This document shows positions 23,852-35,103 of a stretch of DNA of 64,000 bases, piece after piece. The translations under genes and the position numbers were made by a program. Within the stretch, counting starts at the first letter, position 1. Each line of letters starts with the position of its first letter. Source of the stretch: Siphlonurus alternatus (Eukaryota > Arthropoda > Insecta > Ephemeroptera > Siphlonuridae); the NCBI GenBank assembly GCA_949825025.1, contig OX463788.1, positions 23,385,069 to 23,449,068 on the forward strand. Direction: 5' to 3'. The notes beneath the pieces are model-generated. The model saw only the letters and a list, made by a program, of their open reading frames with translations. It made no database searches and was not told where the DNA came from.

Positions 23852-24001
23852 CCTTATTTTTATAAACATTCGTAAAAAGAGGCAGTGATTTGGGATTTGG
23901 GTGACCTCTTTGAATTTTCTACTGACCATGCAACCCTGCGTTTTACTTTTGCTAAAAAGTGAAGTTAAATATGATACTATTGTAAGTAAATATGCCTACA
24001 G

Positions 24002-24118
24002 CAAAATGGCCTCTACTACAGCTTGGCACACAGTGAGGGACTGGAAAAACGAGAAGATGGAGAGGAGGGGAGGGAGGATCCCTCCATGAGAGAAGAGAAT
24101 GCTGATCTCAGGAGACAG
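24002..24118 (+). CDS. CCSER-like protein, exon c (acidic charged helix)
   Basis: An exon of 39 codons, phase 0 at both ends, from a TGCCTACAG acceptor to a CAG|GTGAGA donor. It encodes a charged segment beginning QNGLYYSLAHSEGLEKRED and ending MREENADLRRQ, which looks like the start of another helical or coiled-coil stretch. An ORF of 62 codons that runs through here in a different frame is a shadow: only the frame used here joins both neighbours. A palindromic repeat (23598-23851) ends about 150 bases before the acceptor. Confidence 0.55.
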
Positions 24119-24267
24119 GTGAGAAACAGCTGTTCGCTCTCTTCTGGCCCTGGAGCATGAAATATTTTGTGCACATACTATACACCCAAACATTCAAACA
24201 GAGCAAGTGTATGGGTACAGTTTGCCTGCAAAAAAAATTTCGAGGGGTTACATTCTAATAAGACTTG

Positions 24268-24440
24268 ATTAGTTCTGAATAAGAATAAGAATAAGAATAA
24301 GAATAAGAATAAGAATAAGAAATTTTATTGATCTTTCCAAAAGACAAGTCAAACATTGCATACATAAATTTCAGTAAATAACGGTGATTAGAGTTCAGTC
24401 CTTGTAAAAGTCGTCAATATTATACACATTTTTTTCACAT
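24268..24440 (-). mobile_element. LINE 3' tail
   Basis: On the - strand it ends GATCAATAAAATTTCTTATT then (CTTATT)n, a LINE 3' end with a 6-bp repeat tail. It lies 150 bases after exon c. Confidence 0.55.
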
Positions 24441-25803
24441 AAATACACTTTCACTTTTACCTTAAATAGGTAAAATAGATTTATTTACTAAAAATTTGAA
24501 AGAATTTTCAGTTAAAATTTTTATTTAGTAGATTTTGTGTGCTATGGTTCTACAGTACATCTACTTTTAGCATAGACATTAAGCTAGAAATTCATTCCTT
24601 CGATGTGCATTTTTTTTCTCGTTGACGGAAAAATTTCTAGCTCTTGAACGCTCTTGAATGAGTGATTGGTTGCTGGACTAGAGAAGGATTGTGAGGGAGC
24701 ATGCATTTCACAGTTGGAGCCTCTTGGCGTGTTGTATGGGTGTATGGGTATGAGCCTCTTGGAAAAAGATTGGTTATTGGTGAGGGGTCAGTGCGTGATA
24801 ATAATTGTCGGAGATTAGGTGGCTGGAGGAATATTACCGTGGCGAGTTTCGGTATTAGTTGTGCAGTGTTTAATGCTGATGCAATTATAGGGTGGGTTGA
24901 TTGTAAGATTTGTTTTAGTTCTTTGTTTAATTTAGGATGAGTGAGGTTTCTTGGTTGCTTTAGGTGGTGTTATTCAGTGTTTTATTTTGTTCTGGATTTT
25001 TGGCTGTGTTAATGGCTCCGCTTATTTGTTTCTCAACTAGTGTTTTGGGATAGCCTCTTGATTCAAATGCTGATTCCAGTATGTTTATATAGTCTATGTG
25101 CATTTTAAATAAATACTAGCAAGTGATGTTCTGTACATGTATTGAATGTCTGGCTAGTTCTCGAGATGTAGAATCATTGCTGTTGTTATCCTTTGGGGGT
25201 TAATAAATCAACCATTTCTTCGAAATGTGTGCTTAATTACAAAATTTTAATGGGTGATTTAAATTTAATTAATTTTTTATTACACTTTTGAACACTTTTG
25301 GCATAAATTTGGACTTTAGAAAGCGGTTTTATACTTTTGCCATATCTTTTGTCCTTAAACTTTGTGTTAGTGATGGCTACATAAAAAGTAATTATCGCAT
25401 TGAGAAGGTGTTGGTAGCATTCGATCTGGAAAAAAAATTACAGACTGAAACCAATGAAGCACTTACATTATTTTTGAAAATTAAAGAAGTTAATTTGACT
25501 ACACAGCATTTGATTGTCTTTGAACAACAGCCAAATTTGCCCCTCTGAATATAGCATTTATCATCTTTCGATAACTTGTGTTTTTAGTTTTTATGGGTCT
25601 GATCTATCCTTTTCTTTCAATTAAATAAATATGTGGTATAATATAAAATTAATTAATGTGGGTGAATGAAAACTTTTGTGAACGGTCTGCTTAGCAATCT
25701 TTTTCATTTACCTCATGGGCTTTTATTTTAAATTTTTGACTATGGTATATATAGATATATATTATATGTTATAACATATATTACAGCTATTATTTTGTGG
25801 CAG

Positions 25804-25986
25804 GTCGTGTTTCTGCAGCAACAGATGAGTGACAAAGATCGCACCATACACCTTCTGCAGCAGCAGATGTCCAAATATTGCAGTGCTGGCCCCATTCCAC
25901 CCCCAAGCACTACGGGTGACGGTCCTGCAGAACTGGCTGCCGCCATGTCCATCCCTACCAGCAATGCAGCAACACAGACAGAAAGG
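25804..25986 (+). CDS. CCSER-like protein, exon d (coiled coil plus TQT motif)
   Basis: An exon of 61 codons, phase 0 at both ends, from TGTGGCAG to AGG|GTGTGT. The first 20 or so residues (FLQQQMSDKDRTIHLLQQQM) continue the coiled coil begun in exon c. A Pro/Ala/Ser-rich linker follows, and the exon ends NAATQTER. The TQT core (codons 25972-25980) matches the anchor of the dynein light chain LC8 (DYNLL) binding motif, which is often found next to coiled coils. That match is a known-motif observation; binding is inference. The antisense ORF over this exon is a shadow. Confidence 0.62.
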
Positions 25987-26895
25987 GTGTGTGTTAAAAC
26001 AATGAACATGATATATAGGTGCTAGAATATATTGATAGTGAAGAATGAAATAAACAATAGTTTTTATTTAAGTTCTTGCTTGCTCTAGAATAAAATTGGT
26101 CTGGAACTGGAGCATGCTACTGTATTAGACAAAAATATTTTTATAGTGTGAAAAGTTTCTGCCATCATTTATCACTTTGGTTCCCAAGAATATTTATTTT
26201 TCATCGGGCAAACCTAAGGAATGCATAATAGTAATAAACTGCTTCACCAGAATTATGTGGAGAAAATACTATTTATACTGCTTTAGACTGCTCTTTCACC
26301 CTTGCGTGAACAGGTGTATGCTTATAATTTTCTATTTGTCATCATGATGGCTCTTTATATTATATTCAGTACATATTGATCGTGCTTTGGCAAAAACGAC
26401 TACGAGCTTCTCAAAAAAGGCTAACTAATTTTATCGGGAGCCGAGATTATTGGTTTTGAACAAAAGGTTTCCAGACATTACATTTTTTCATATCTGGAAA
26501 CCCATAGTGCAAAACCGACCATCTTGGCTTGAGAAAAAAACTATCTAGTCGTTTAAAAAACGTGATAATTGGAGTTAGTTGTTTTTGATGAAACATCATC
26601 AATATATATTCTATCAACTGAGAATAACATTCCTTTCCTTGAATTTCATCCAGAACAAAATAATTTTACATGTGATATTCTTTACTCTTAATGCGATTCT
26701 TAGAAATTATCACTTTCCTAACTTAAAATGTAATTGTGAACTATAATTTTACTTGTATTATGAAGTACAAAGCTATGGAAAATACATATAGCTTGCATTC
26801 CATGGTCAGGTTTGCTAGTAAGTCAGTACATCTGTTACAGATTTGAGCCTGAGTGAAATATCCAAGGGGTTCTTGATGCATTTTTTTGCTTGTAG

Positions 26896-26963
26896 GTGCG
26901 TCCTCTTTCAACGGGTGCATCCATCTCGCAGAGTTACCCTTCTGAGGGAGGACCTCTAGTCAG
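26896..26963 (+). CDS. CCSER-like protein, exon e
   Basis: A 68-base exon (22 codons plus 2 bases) from a TTGCTTGTAG acceptor to GTCAG|GTAAAA. It enters in phase 0 and leaves in phase 2, encoding VRPLSTGASISQSYPSEGG and PLV, with AG left over for the next codon. The two leftover bases join the first base of the 34881 exon to give AGT (Ser), so the phases match across the 7.9-kb intron that follows. Ser-rich, no domain. Confidence 0.55.
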
Positions 26964-27634
26964 GTAAAATTTTTGCTATTTTTATATCCGATAAGGTCAT
27001 CCTCCAGCTTTCCTGGCCTCTTTTGTGTTATAGTTTAACCAGAATTTTTTAGTAATCCATTGATCTGTCTAAATTTTATTTATCAGCATCAGAAGGCAGG
27101 CAATATCTTAGCTCTCGATTCTTTCCAGACACAAATTTTTATAGGATTGTCTGTAATTCTGTGCAGCCTCTTGCTTGAAAGTGAATGGTTTTACTACAGG
27201 TATTATTGTGCTCCTTCATAAATTATGAATGTGATTTATATTTATTTGAATCCTGCCTGTCATGTGAAAAAAGGTGTAAATTAATTTATCTAGCTGATAA
27301 AATAAAAAATAAAATAAAAAGGCAGATAAAAAGATGACCAATAAATCTGTTTGTTTTCAAATAAGGATCAGGATCTCAATGTTGTTCTCTTTTTCTTCTT
27401 TTTTTTGTGTGTCTATTTTATTTATTTTCCTTTGGATTATTTCCTCTTTTACTCATTATGGTGAATTTACATGAGCGATTTCCAGCCAGCGTCACAACCT
27501 GAATAATGTGCATTTGCTGTAACATCCATTAGCAGCCATATATACTTGGAGATTAAAAAAAGAGCATAGTAATTTACACAGTATTCGCCGCTGCAACCAG
27601 GTGAATTCGCTCACCACATAGGATTTTACAGATT

Positions 27635-27768
27635 GTACACTCCTCGCCTCTCAATAGTTCCCTTCTGCAGCCTTGTTAATCACCTTGCCATGTGTTATTC
27701 TTAAGGGACATGGTGATACACAAGACTGCAGAAGAGAACTTTTAAGAGGCAAGGAGTGTACATCAAAA
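27635..27768. repeat. Foldback element in the last intron
   Basis: TGTACACTCCTCGCCTCTCA pairs with AAGAGGCAAGGAGTGTACA, and CTTCTGCAGCCTTG with AAGACTGCAGAAG. The 103-codon ORF over it is a by-product. Confidence 0.65.
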
Positions 27769-28555
27769 TTGTGTCACATTGCCCTTGTCGCTCATGAAAA
27801 TCCATATTTTTTACTATTTCACTCATTCATTACTGTGTCAAGAGTTCAGGCGTATCTAACTAATTGTTCTATTGCTGCGGGAAGCTTCAGGATTGGTCAG
27901 GTAGGCAACACAGATGCTGCACTGGGGTTGGCTACATTGGTGGGAGTGCATGTGTTGTTGTGGGCTCACCTATCATACAACTAGTTCAATCATTTCCTCC
28001 TAGACTCTAGGTATTTTTAGTCTGTTTCTGGTAATGAAGTTATGCAATGGTGAGCCCTTGAAAATGCATGTAGGGTACATCAATTAGTGCACTCTAGGAG
28101 ATGTTGCATGTTTTAATAATATATTATATGAATGCTTCTTTTTTTCGTGCAGTGTGCATTAACGCTTTGTGGATTCATTGCATTATTTAGAAGGCCTTCA
28201 ATAATCAAGTCAGTTCAAAAAGTAATGTGACTTTCAGAACTTAGATTAAACATAATTGAGTGTACCGACAGGAACGTAAAAAAACTTCTAAATTTCATAC
28301 CACTTGAAAGAAACTTTTAGTTTCAAATATATTGCAATGTTTTTAAGAGCCAACCTAATCAGCTCTTATCTCTCTCGGACACAACAGGTCGCACTGCTGC
28401 CTATGTATTATTCTTCCAAACATGACATATCTTAATATATTTAGAATATAGAAGTTCTTTACGCCCCCGTCGGTACATGCCTTTCATGCTGAAATTTAAT
28501 TATCTACTTTCATACTCAGTAATCTTTAAAGGTTTTACCTGAATTTATGGAAGCA

Positions 28556-28830
28556 GAGGGGGGGGGGGGGAGAGTAAAAAATTAAAAAAATATCCAGCAA
28601 TCCAGCAAAATTGGAGCAAAGCTTAAAGTCCTCTATCCGAATAAGCACTAAAAAAAATGTTCATACATATTTGGATAGAGGAACTTGGATTATTTTTTTA
28701 TTGTATATTTTCAGATTTGTTTTAACCCTCAAACAGCTTACCAGCATACATACAATCGTACTGCAAAATGCTGTAATGCAAATACTGTACAAATTTAACA
28801 CTGAAGCCGGGGGGGGGGGGGGGGGGGCAT
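28556..28830. repeat. Two long G-tracts
   Basis: G12 near 28559 and G17 near 28810, the second followed by ATACCAACCAACCAACC, which recalls the flank of the hAT at 22193. Such tracts can form G-quadruplexes. Confidence 0.7.
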
Positions 28831-28969
28831 ACATGACCAAAATGTGTCAATTGCCCCAAAATACCAACCAACCAACCAACTTAACATTGAAGCATATATG
28901 GAAAGGCATACATGACTATGACGTCACAGTGTTTTGCAGCTCGAGTTTAAGAATGTTCGAGGATTAAAA

Positions 28970-29520
28970 AAATTATAATAATAAACTGGAAAAAATGATG
29001 AACACAAATTTCAAGGTCCTCTAGAGATTGCCCGACTCAATCCAAATATGCAACAAAAAAGCTCAGGCGGGTTGTCTGGATTGTCCATTATTTTAGCGCC
29101 AAAAAAGCAGAATGTAGTAAACGAAAAAGCCAGTGTACAATTTACTTTTTTTAACGATTGACCTCAGTTACAAACCGGAAACGGGAAATTTCTGTCGAAC
29201 AGAATCGAATGAAATCAATTTTAAAATATCGAGGATGCTCTAAAACTCAATCGCTTATGGTTTGAGCAAATTCAAGGGGGCGGTTTTCTCACAACAGCTC
29301 CATTTCCAGTTTCCGTCCATAAGGCCAATGTTAAACTTCTGCCTCAGTTTTCTCAAAACTGGTCGAACAGATCCACTTCAAAAAAATTAAGCAACCTTAT
29401 TGTGGCGAGCTTAAAGACTTCTGCAAGTCTCATTAAAATAAAGGGGGCCGTTTCCGAGATCTAAATCAACTGAGGTCAATCCTTAAAAAAAAAAAGACAG
29501 ACAGACAGAGCTGCTTCACT
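28970..29520. other. Unclassified moderately GC-rich segment, no ORF
   Basis: More complex than its surroundings and contains TGACCTCAGTT / AACTGAGGTCA in inverted order (29160 and 29466), so probably another foldback element. Not resolved. Confidence 0.35.
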
Positions 29521-30285
29521 TTTGTAATGTAGTTGCATGACCAACACAATCAGTCTACTTTGCAGGGATAAGTGCAAATATGCGTGTGCAGGCCGCCATG
29601 GTGGTGGAGTACTAGAGAATATTGCATGCAAGCAAAAAAATAAAAATATATTTATTAAAAATTATTTGAAATTAAAATAAAAAACGTGAAGTGAAAACAA
29701 TGTTTATAAGATTAAATTGCAATAATTTTCCTCACTTCATAATTTTGAATTTTTTCTTTATATACAGTATTTTTCTTTATTTCTTTATTATTTTAATTTA
29801 ATTTTTTGTCCTGTGCTTATACATGGCTGTAGCAGCAAGGAAGCCGACGGCCGTTGAAACTCCCAATCTGAAGTCGCATACAAAGGCCCTAATACATATA
29901 TTGCACTGGCACTTTTCTTAAAATTTAAATCCAGAAAATACACTTAGTGTTTTTGTTTCATTGAAAAAAGTGGAAAAACACACAGCCACTTTGATTCAGA
30001 CCTATCAACTTGTTTAATGCTTGCATGTTGATTGAAAAATTATCTACAATTTTACCTTTAATTTATACTCATTTCTTTTTGTTACTGCTGCGCAGCAGGC
30101 CTTTAGGGTGAGTAAATTAATATCAAGTATGATTCCTTTCATCATTAATGTGACTCAGCTTAAAATATTCTCTTCTTTCTTCAAATGTTATTTTCATGTA
30201 GTTTTAATTTGCAGCAATAAAATAAAATGCTGCATTACAGGAATGTGGCCAATATAGTCCCAGCTAATATTTATTTATTTTTTTA

Positions 30286-30291
<6 letters not shown>

Positions 30292-30350
<59 letters not shown>
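30292..30350. repeat. (TA)n microsatellite
   Basis: About 29 TA units. Confidence 0.95.
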
Positions 30351-30355
<5 letters not shown>

Positions 30356-31182
30356 TGTTATTCTTAAAGAGAAACCGCATCAGTTATTTCTTAGCAATTT
30401 TAAAGAGTTGCAGATGGATAAACTGAAAATCATATTGAGAAATAAATGTGCTAAGATATTCATTTCATTTCTCAACTTGTTCTTTCATGAATACAAACTG
30501 CCTAAATCTTTTGTACCTTTAAATTACCAGCTTTGCAAGTTACAGTATCCTTGTGTATTATAGCCTATGAATTAAAATCAAAGGTTCTTCGGTTTAAAAT
30601 AAGAGAGAATAATATACTATGCATTTTTTTTTTTTTATCATTTAAGTGTTATATTATTAGTCTTTTATTAAACACAAAAAGTGTACATACAAAATAATAT
30701 AAGAAATATGCATTATAAAATAACACTGTAATAGAACACATAAAACACACATACAAACTATATATATAATAGTTACAGAATATTAGAAAATGATAATAAT
30801 AGAATATAAAATAAAATAACAGATGATATTAACAGCCTGTTACATCATAATATATCATATATATAGGCACCAGGGGCGGCTCGTGACCCTTTTCTCTGGG
30901 GGTGCTGTCCGATATGGGACCAGCAGAACATCAATGGGGGGTTTGGGGGGCGGAGCCCCCCAATGGCCCGCCGCAGGCTCGATTTTTTTTAAGGACACGC
31001 CCCTTTTATGGGTAAAATTATATGACAAAATCATATAATTATATAATAATGCTCCCAACAAAGAAGAAGAAATTATATAAAAACAAAATATTAATCATTT
31101 TATTTATAATTTGTTATGACACGCACTTAATAATGCGAGCGTATGACCCTTTTGAAATCGTGATTTAATGTTTCAAACTTAA

Positions 31183-31612
31183 AGGGGTACCAAAGTGAAT
31201 ACTTTTTTTTCATATTCGGGCAGCTACGAATTATTCTGATATCCCTGTGGCTCAATATTTTCGTACAATGCCTAGTTATTTTACAATTAATTATTTAGTT
31301 GGAAAAGTGAGTTTGATAACCGTTGGTTGATTCAAGCCGATGCGCTCCAGCAGCAGCCGCTGATACGACGAGAATCTCCCGCGAATTGGGGGAACCTCCT
31401 CCCCGCCTCCTCCCGCCCCCTTCTTGTCGTATCATCGGCCGCTGCGGCCGCGGGCATGCTTGAATCAACCAACGGTTTACAAACTCACTTTTCAAACTAA
31501 ATAATTAATTGTAAAATAACCAGGCATCATACGTAAATATGGAGCCACAGAGATGTTAGAATAATTCGTAGCTGCCCGAACATGTAAAAAAAGTATTCAC
31601 TTTGGTACCCCT
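31183..31612. mobile_element. TTAA-flanked hairpin element, ends AGGGGTACCAAAGTG
   Basis: TTAA at 31179-31182 and 31613-31616. Arms of about 200 bp include TTGATTCAAGC / GCTTGAATCAA and TTTAGTTGGAAAAGTGAG and complement, around a GC-rich centre. The second hAT copy lacks it and has a single TTAA at 61481-61484, a direct empty site. A relative lies at 38727-39135. Confidence 0.88.
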
Positions 31613-31864
31613 TTAATAGATATAATTTCCAATTTTTAATTATTTTTTTTATTCATAAGTCTTCACTTGTGTCGTAAGAAAAATATATAAAATATTGTTT
31701 TTAGCCTTTTTTTAATAAAATAGTGTCAACCAAACTGCATTGTTAATATGTTAGTCTGTTTTTTTAATAAATATAATAAATAAATGATAAAACCTGAATG
31801 TCTGGTATAATTTTTACGCAATGTATATTATGAATCATGAAAATTTAATGCATACTTTTTTTAA

Positions 31865-32237
31865 GGTAGAGATAACACGCCCATTTTAATAAAAATCCCA
31901 TTCATGAAAATTATAACACTAAAATGTTCTCCCCTACATCCCCTATCAGTAGCTAAAATATCAGGTATACAAATTCGAGCTAGTTTTCGAGTTATTAATT
32001 TTTAAAGTTGGCCAATTTTGCATGGAAGTTCCATTTCTCCATATCTCCATGTCAAATTAGTCAACTTCAAAAATTAATAACTCGAAAACAGCTCATTTTC
32101 GCAAACCTGATATTTTAGCTACTGCATGATAGAGCTAGGGGATGTAGAGGAGAAAATTTTATTATTTTTTTTTTTTCATAATTTTCATAAATGGGATTTT
32201 TTTAACATTGGGTCACCTGATCTGTGTTATCTCTACC
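31865..32237. mobile_element. TTAA-flanked hairpin element, ends GGTAGAGATAACAC (in hAT copy 1)
   Basis: TTAA at 31861-31864 and 32238-32241. Arms share GCTAAAATATCAGG and AATTCGAGCTAGTTTTCGAG with complement. Also present in hAT copy 2, so it entered before the hAT copies separated. Confidence 0.8.
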
Positions 32238-33744
32238 TTAACAGGATTATGATTATTTTTTCTTAAATAAATAAATACTAATAATAATGAAATAATGTTT
32301 TGATAATGCAATTTTTTCTTATAAAAATTTCATTTGTTATTTTTTTATTAAATTTTGTCTTTAAAAATTTATAATAGATTCTGGTTGTCGCCTAATTTTG
32401 TACAAATTATATATTCTATGATCGATTTATTTGATGTTCAGTTCTGATGGGTGATTACGACACATCAGTATAATTTGCTTGACCGCACATATGAGAGACC
32501 TCTCGAGCGGTATGACAGATCAAAGATCCCAATTTTTTATTATTGTTTTATTTTTAATTTTTTTTTTAGCCATGCAATATTTCTTTGATTGCTCACGCAT
32601 ATTTGCTGCTAAATAAAATGTACTGCCGGTATACACGCAAAACCGGGAAAATAAGATATTTTTCTCATCCTGGAGTAGTTAACGTTTTCTTATATTTTGT
32701 ATTCACTCGTACACTTTTACAACTTGTTTTTGTTTTATTTTTATGTTTGAATTTTCACATTAATGGTATAAAATGCTTTAGTGAATAATTAATAAATCTA
32801 GCTCCCATGTATATCGACTTGTTCCTGGTAAACTTATAATAATGCATGGTCGCGATTCACGAACGAATTATGTTATCCAGGTTTCTCAATTAATTCGATC
32901 GACGTTTAGTGTCATCGAGTTAGACTGGCGCTAACTGCATGGTTATAAGTTAAGAATCCTGTTATTGCCGTTGTTCGAACGTGAGATCTCACGATTGTTT
33001 ACATGCATGCATGCACCACTTAATTTTCAAAAGACATCAAATATTGGTTCTTTTGGTACAGACATATTTTTTATTAAAGTAAAATAAAAGTGCTGGTCTC
33101 CATTTCTTAGATGCTTCAATATGTTTAGTCAATCTATGTTAGTATATTCACTGATGAATGTAATTAAAATTTTGTTAATCTGTGCTCAATGAAACCATAT
33201 TACAGGAAATGTCTTAGAAGTGTTGTTCAAATTATTCCCGCATGTCAAATACCGCAAGCTCATTGGTTCTGTTGAACCAATGAGCTTGCGGGTACTGCCG
33301 ACAGCACAGTCCCCGATCGCTCCAAAATCACACAGCTTGAGTGGGAGTTGAAGAGGAGGAGAATGAGGGAGGGAGCATTGCCTTCGATACTGCTAGTAGT
33401 GGCAGTACCCTCCGCTAGACAGCGCTGAGGAAGTAAATTTACGCGGCAGCGGCAAAATTTTCATGATTTGAAATGTTAGAACTGATAAAAATTTGCTGGA
33501 AAGTTCAGTAAAATTATAGGATTATTTGATATTTCTAATTGTGTGTTTGTTCCCAAAATTTCTGGGGGGGGGGCTGCAGTACCGCAGTACTATAGTACGA
33601 GCCGCCCCTGATAGGCACATATATAAAACAAAATATGACATAGAAAATAAATAGAATGAAAAACTTATTGCTTAATTGCTATTCAAAATATATAGACTAT
33701 ATGAAGTCTCCCTTGGCATAATCGCTGATAGGTTTAATTCTAGA

Positions 33745-34229
33745 TTATTTACAGGTATTTAAATGATATTGGCTACCATGTTCATTACATAATTTACATA
33801 CACAAGATTGTTCAGCTTTATGATAACCAGAGGATTTACAAATTAGATGGTGGAAGCCTTGAACAGCTTGGCGAGTTAAGACATTTCTAACATTGGATCT
33901 ATCCAATTGGGGCAGACACCAATGTTTATATGTCATAGCATCAGTGCTGTAAAACTCAGGAATAATATCCTGAGCTTTTTGATTCCTGACAGCTAGAAAA
34001 TTGGAATATTGATCTGTCATTGGAAGTTTAAACATTTCTTTGATTTCTGAAAATAATTGGAATCTATCAGTTTATAGGCTAGTCTAGTTTTGGTAAATTT
34101 TGACAGACACAGTAGTCTTTTAACAAACATAGCTTTTACTGATTCTAATTTATCGAAGTCGGATACAGATAAATGAGGCCATATTGTTATATATTGAAGG
34201 TTCAAGTCAGTGTGCTTCAAGATGCTCAT
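33745..34229 (-). pseudogene. LINE-1 copy 2 RT C-terminal remnant
   Basis: Two overlapping frames together cover the segment MFVKRLLCLSKFTKTRLAYK to the zinc-knuckle end. About 90% of residues agree with the + copy at 15443. A frameshift and 5' truncation make it non-functional. Confidence 0.75.
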
Positions 34230-34880
34230 TTATGACGTTAAGTGAAAGCATAATAATGTGTTTTTAACTTTTCTCAGTCACTAATAATGTATGAAATTTA
34301 AATATTACATGTTCTACTATATTGACTAGTTTAAAATATCTTATTTTAATTACTTATAAAGAATTTTTCTGAAATAAAATTTGGACTTGAAAATATAGTG
34401 CAATATGCAAGATTTAAATTTTATATTAAATCATCAAAGCTTAAAAGTCTTGGACTAGTATTGTTCTAAATGCTCTATTTTTGAGTTTTATCATTATTGC
34501 TTATTATAAATTCTTAGTGTATAAATCATACAGTAGTTTGTAAGTTGCTTAAACAAAATATGTATCATTAATGTAATCAATTGGTCAGGGTTAAGAATAG
34601 GCATCATTGCCTTACCCTCGCCATAAAGTCGAATAAATAAAATAAATAAATATAAATAAAAAAAACTGCTTGGTTTTCAAGCAAACTGAATCTTAATGAC
34701 ACAATTGGGCATTGAGTGGCACACAGATCCCTCTATATCACTAAACTTATAAAACAATGGAAGGTATCTATAAATATTCTCTTATACCATACACAGATTT
34801 ATACAGGGCAGTCAGAAATAAAAAAAAAATGAGCTGACTTGAAACTTCTATTAACTAGATTTGTTTGCTATTGTCCACAG

Positions 34881-35103
34881 TTCGAATGAAAGCCTGCGCC
34901 GGCGATCTGCCAGCTCAGTGACAAAGGGTTCGCTGCTCCCACCTCCACCTTGTGCAGCAGCTACAACCGTGGCGGCAGCTGTGGCTGCAGTCAAGGCAGC
35001 AGCTGTACGCAAGCCAACACCTCCAGAGAGTTGCAGGTTGCCAACCAAAGTTTCTGGTCTGCCTCGAAAGATCCCCTCATCCTTACCAAAACCACAGAGT
35101 TAA
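34881..35103 (+). CDS. CCSER-like protein, terminal exon (poly-Ala, SxLP motifs, stop)
   Basis: Last coding exon, from a TTGTCCACAG acceptor to a TAA stop. It completes the split Ser codon from 26963 and encodes about 73 residues: a basic Ser/Arg start (SNESLRRRSA), a Pro-Pro-Pro run, an Ala-rich stretch of about 25 residues, and a basic Pro-rich tail containing SGLPRKIP and SSLPKPQS. The two S-x-L-P motifs in a basic, proline-rich setting resemble the SxIP motif that binds EB1 at microtubule plus ends. CCSER2/Gcap14 is a known plus-end protein of this kind, which is the main reason for the family guess. GC-rich codons contrast sharply with the AT-rich flanks. The 64-codon ORF in another frame is a shadow. 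Confidence 0.62.

Larger units (their letters stand above)
30871..33610. mobile_element. Large non-autonomous hAT element, copy 1 (2,740 bp)
   Basis: Ends CAGGGGCGGCTCGT and ACGAGCCGCCCCTG. A perfect 8-bp target duplication ATAGGCAC sits at 30863-30870 and 33611-33618, inside LINE-1. No transposase: no ORF above 71 codons. It contains two nested TTAA elements (31183-31612 and 31865-32237) and a small hairpin CGCAAGCTCATTGG / CCAATGAGCTTGCG near 33252-33288. A second copy is at 59308-61773. Confidence 0.9.
30650..34230 (-). mobile_element. LINE-1 copy 2 (-), split by a hAT element
   Basis: The 3' end lies at 30650-30862 (complement of TGTGTTTAATAAAAGACTAA and of ACAGGCTGTTAATATCATCT). It continues at 33619-34230 with the C-terminal coding region. 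Two frames (34229-34017 and 34035-33745) are homologous to the LINE-1 + copy at 15443-15877, including the Cys knuckle CVCKLCNEHGSQYHLNTC, but are broken by a frameshift near 34030. The hAT at 30871-33610 divides it. Confidence 0.8.

Noticed and set aside
24002..24118. Alternative acceptor at CACACAG|TGAGGG for exon c
   Set aside because: It would enter in the wrong phase after the phase-0 exon b and give an immediate TGA; the CCTACAG acceptor restores the frame.
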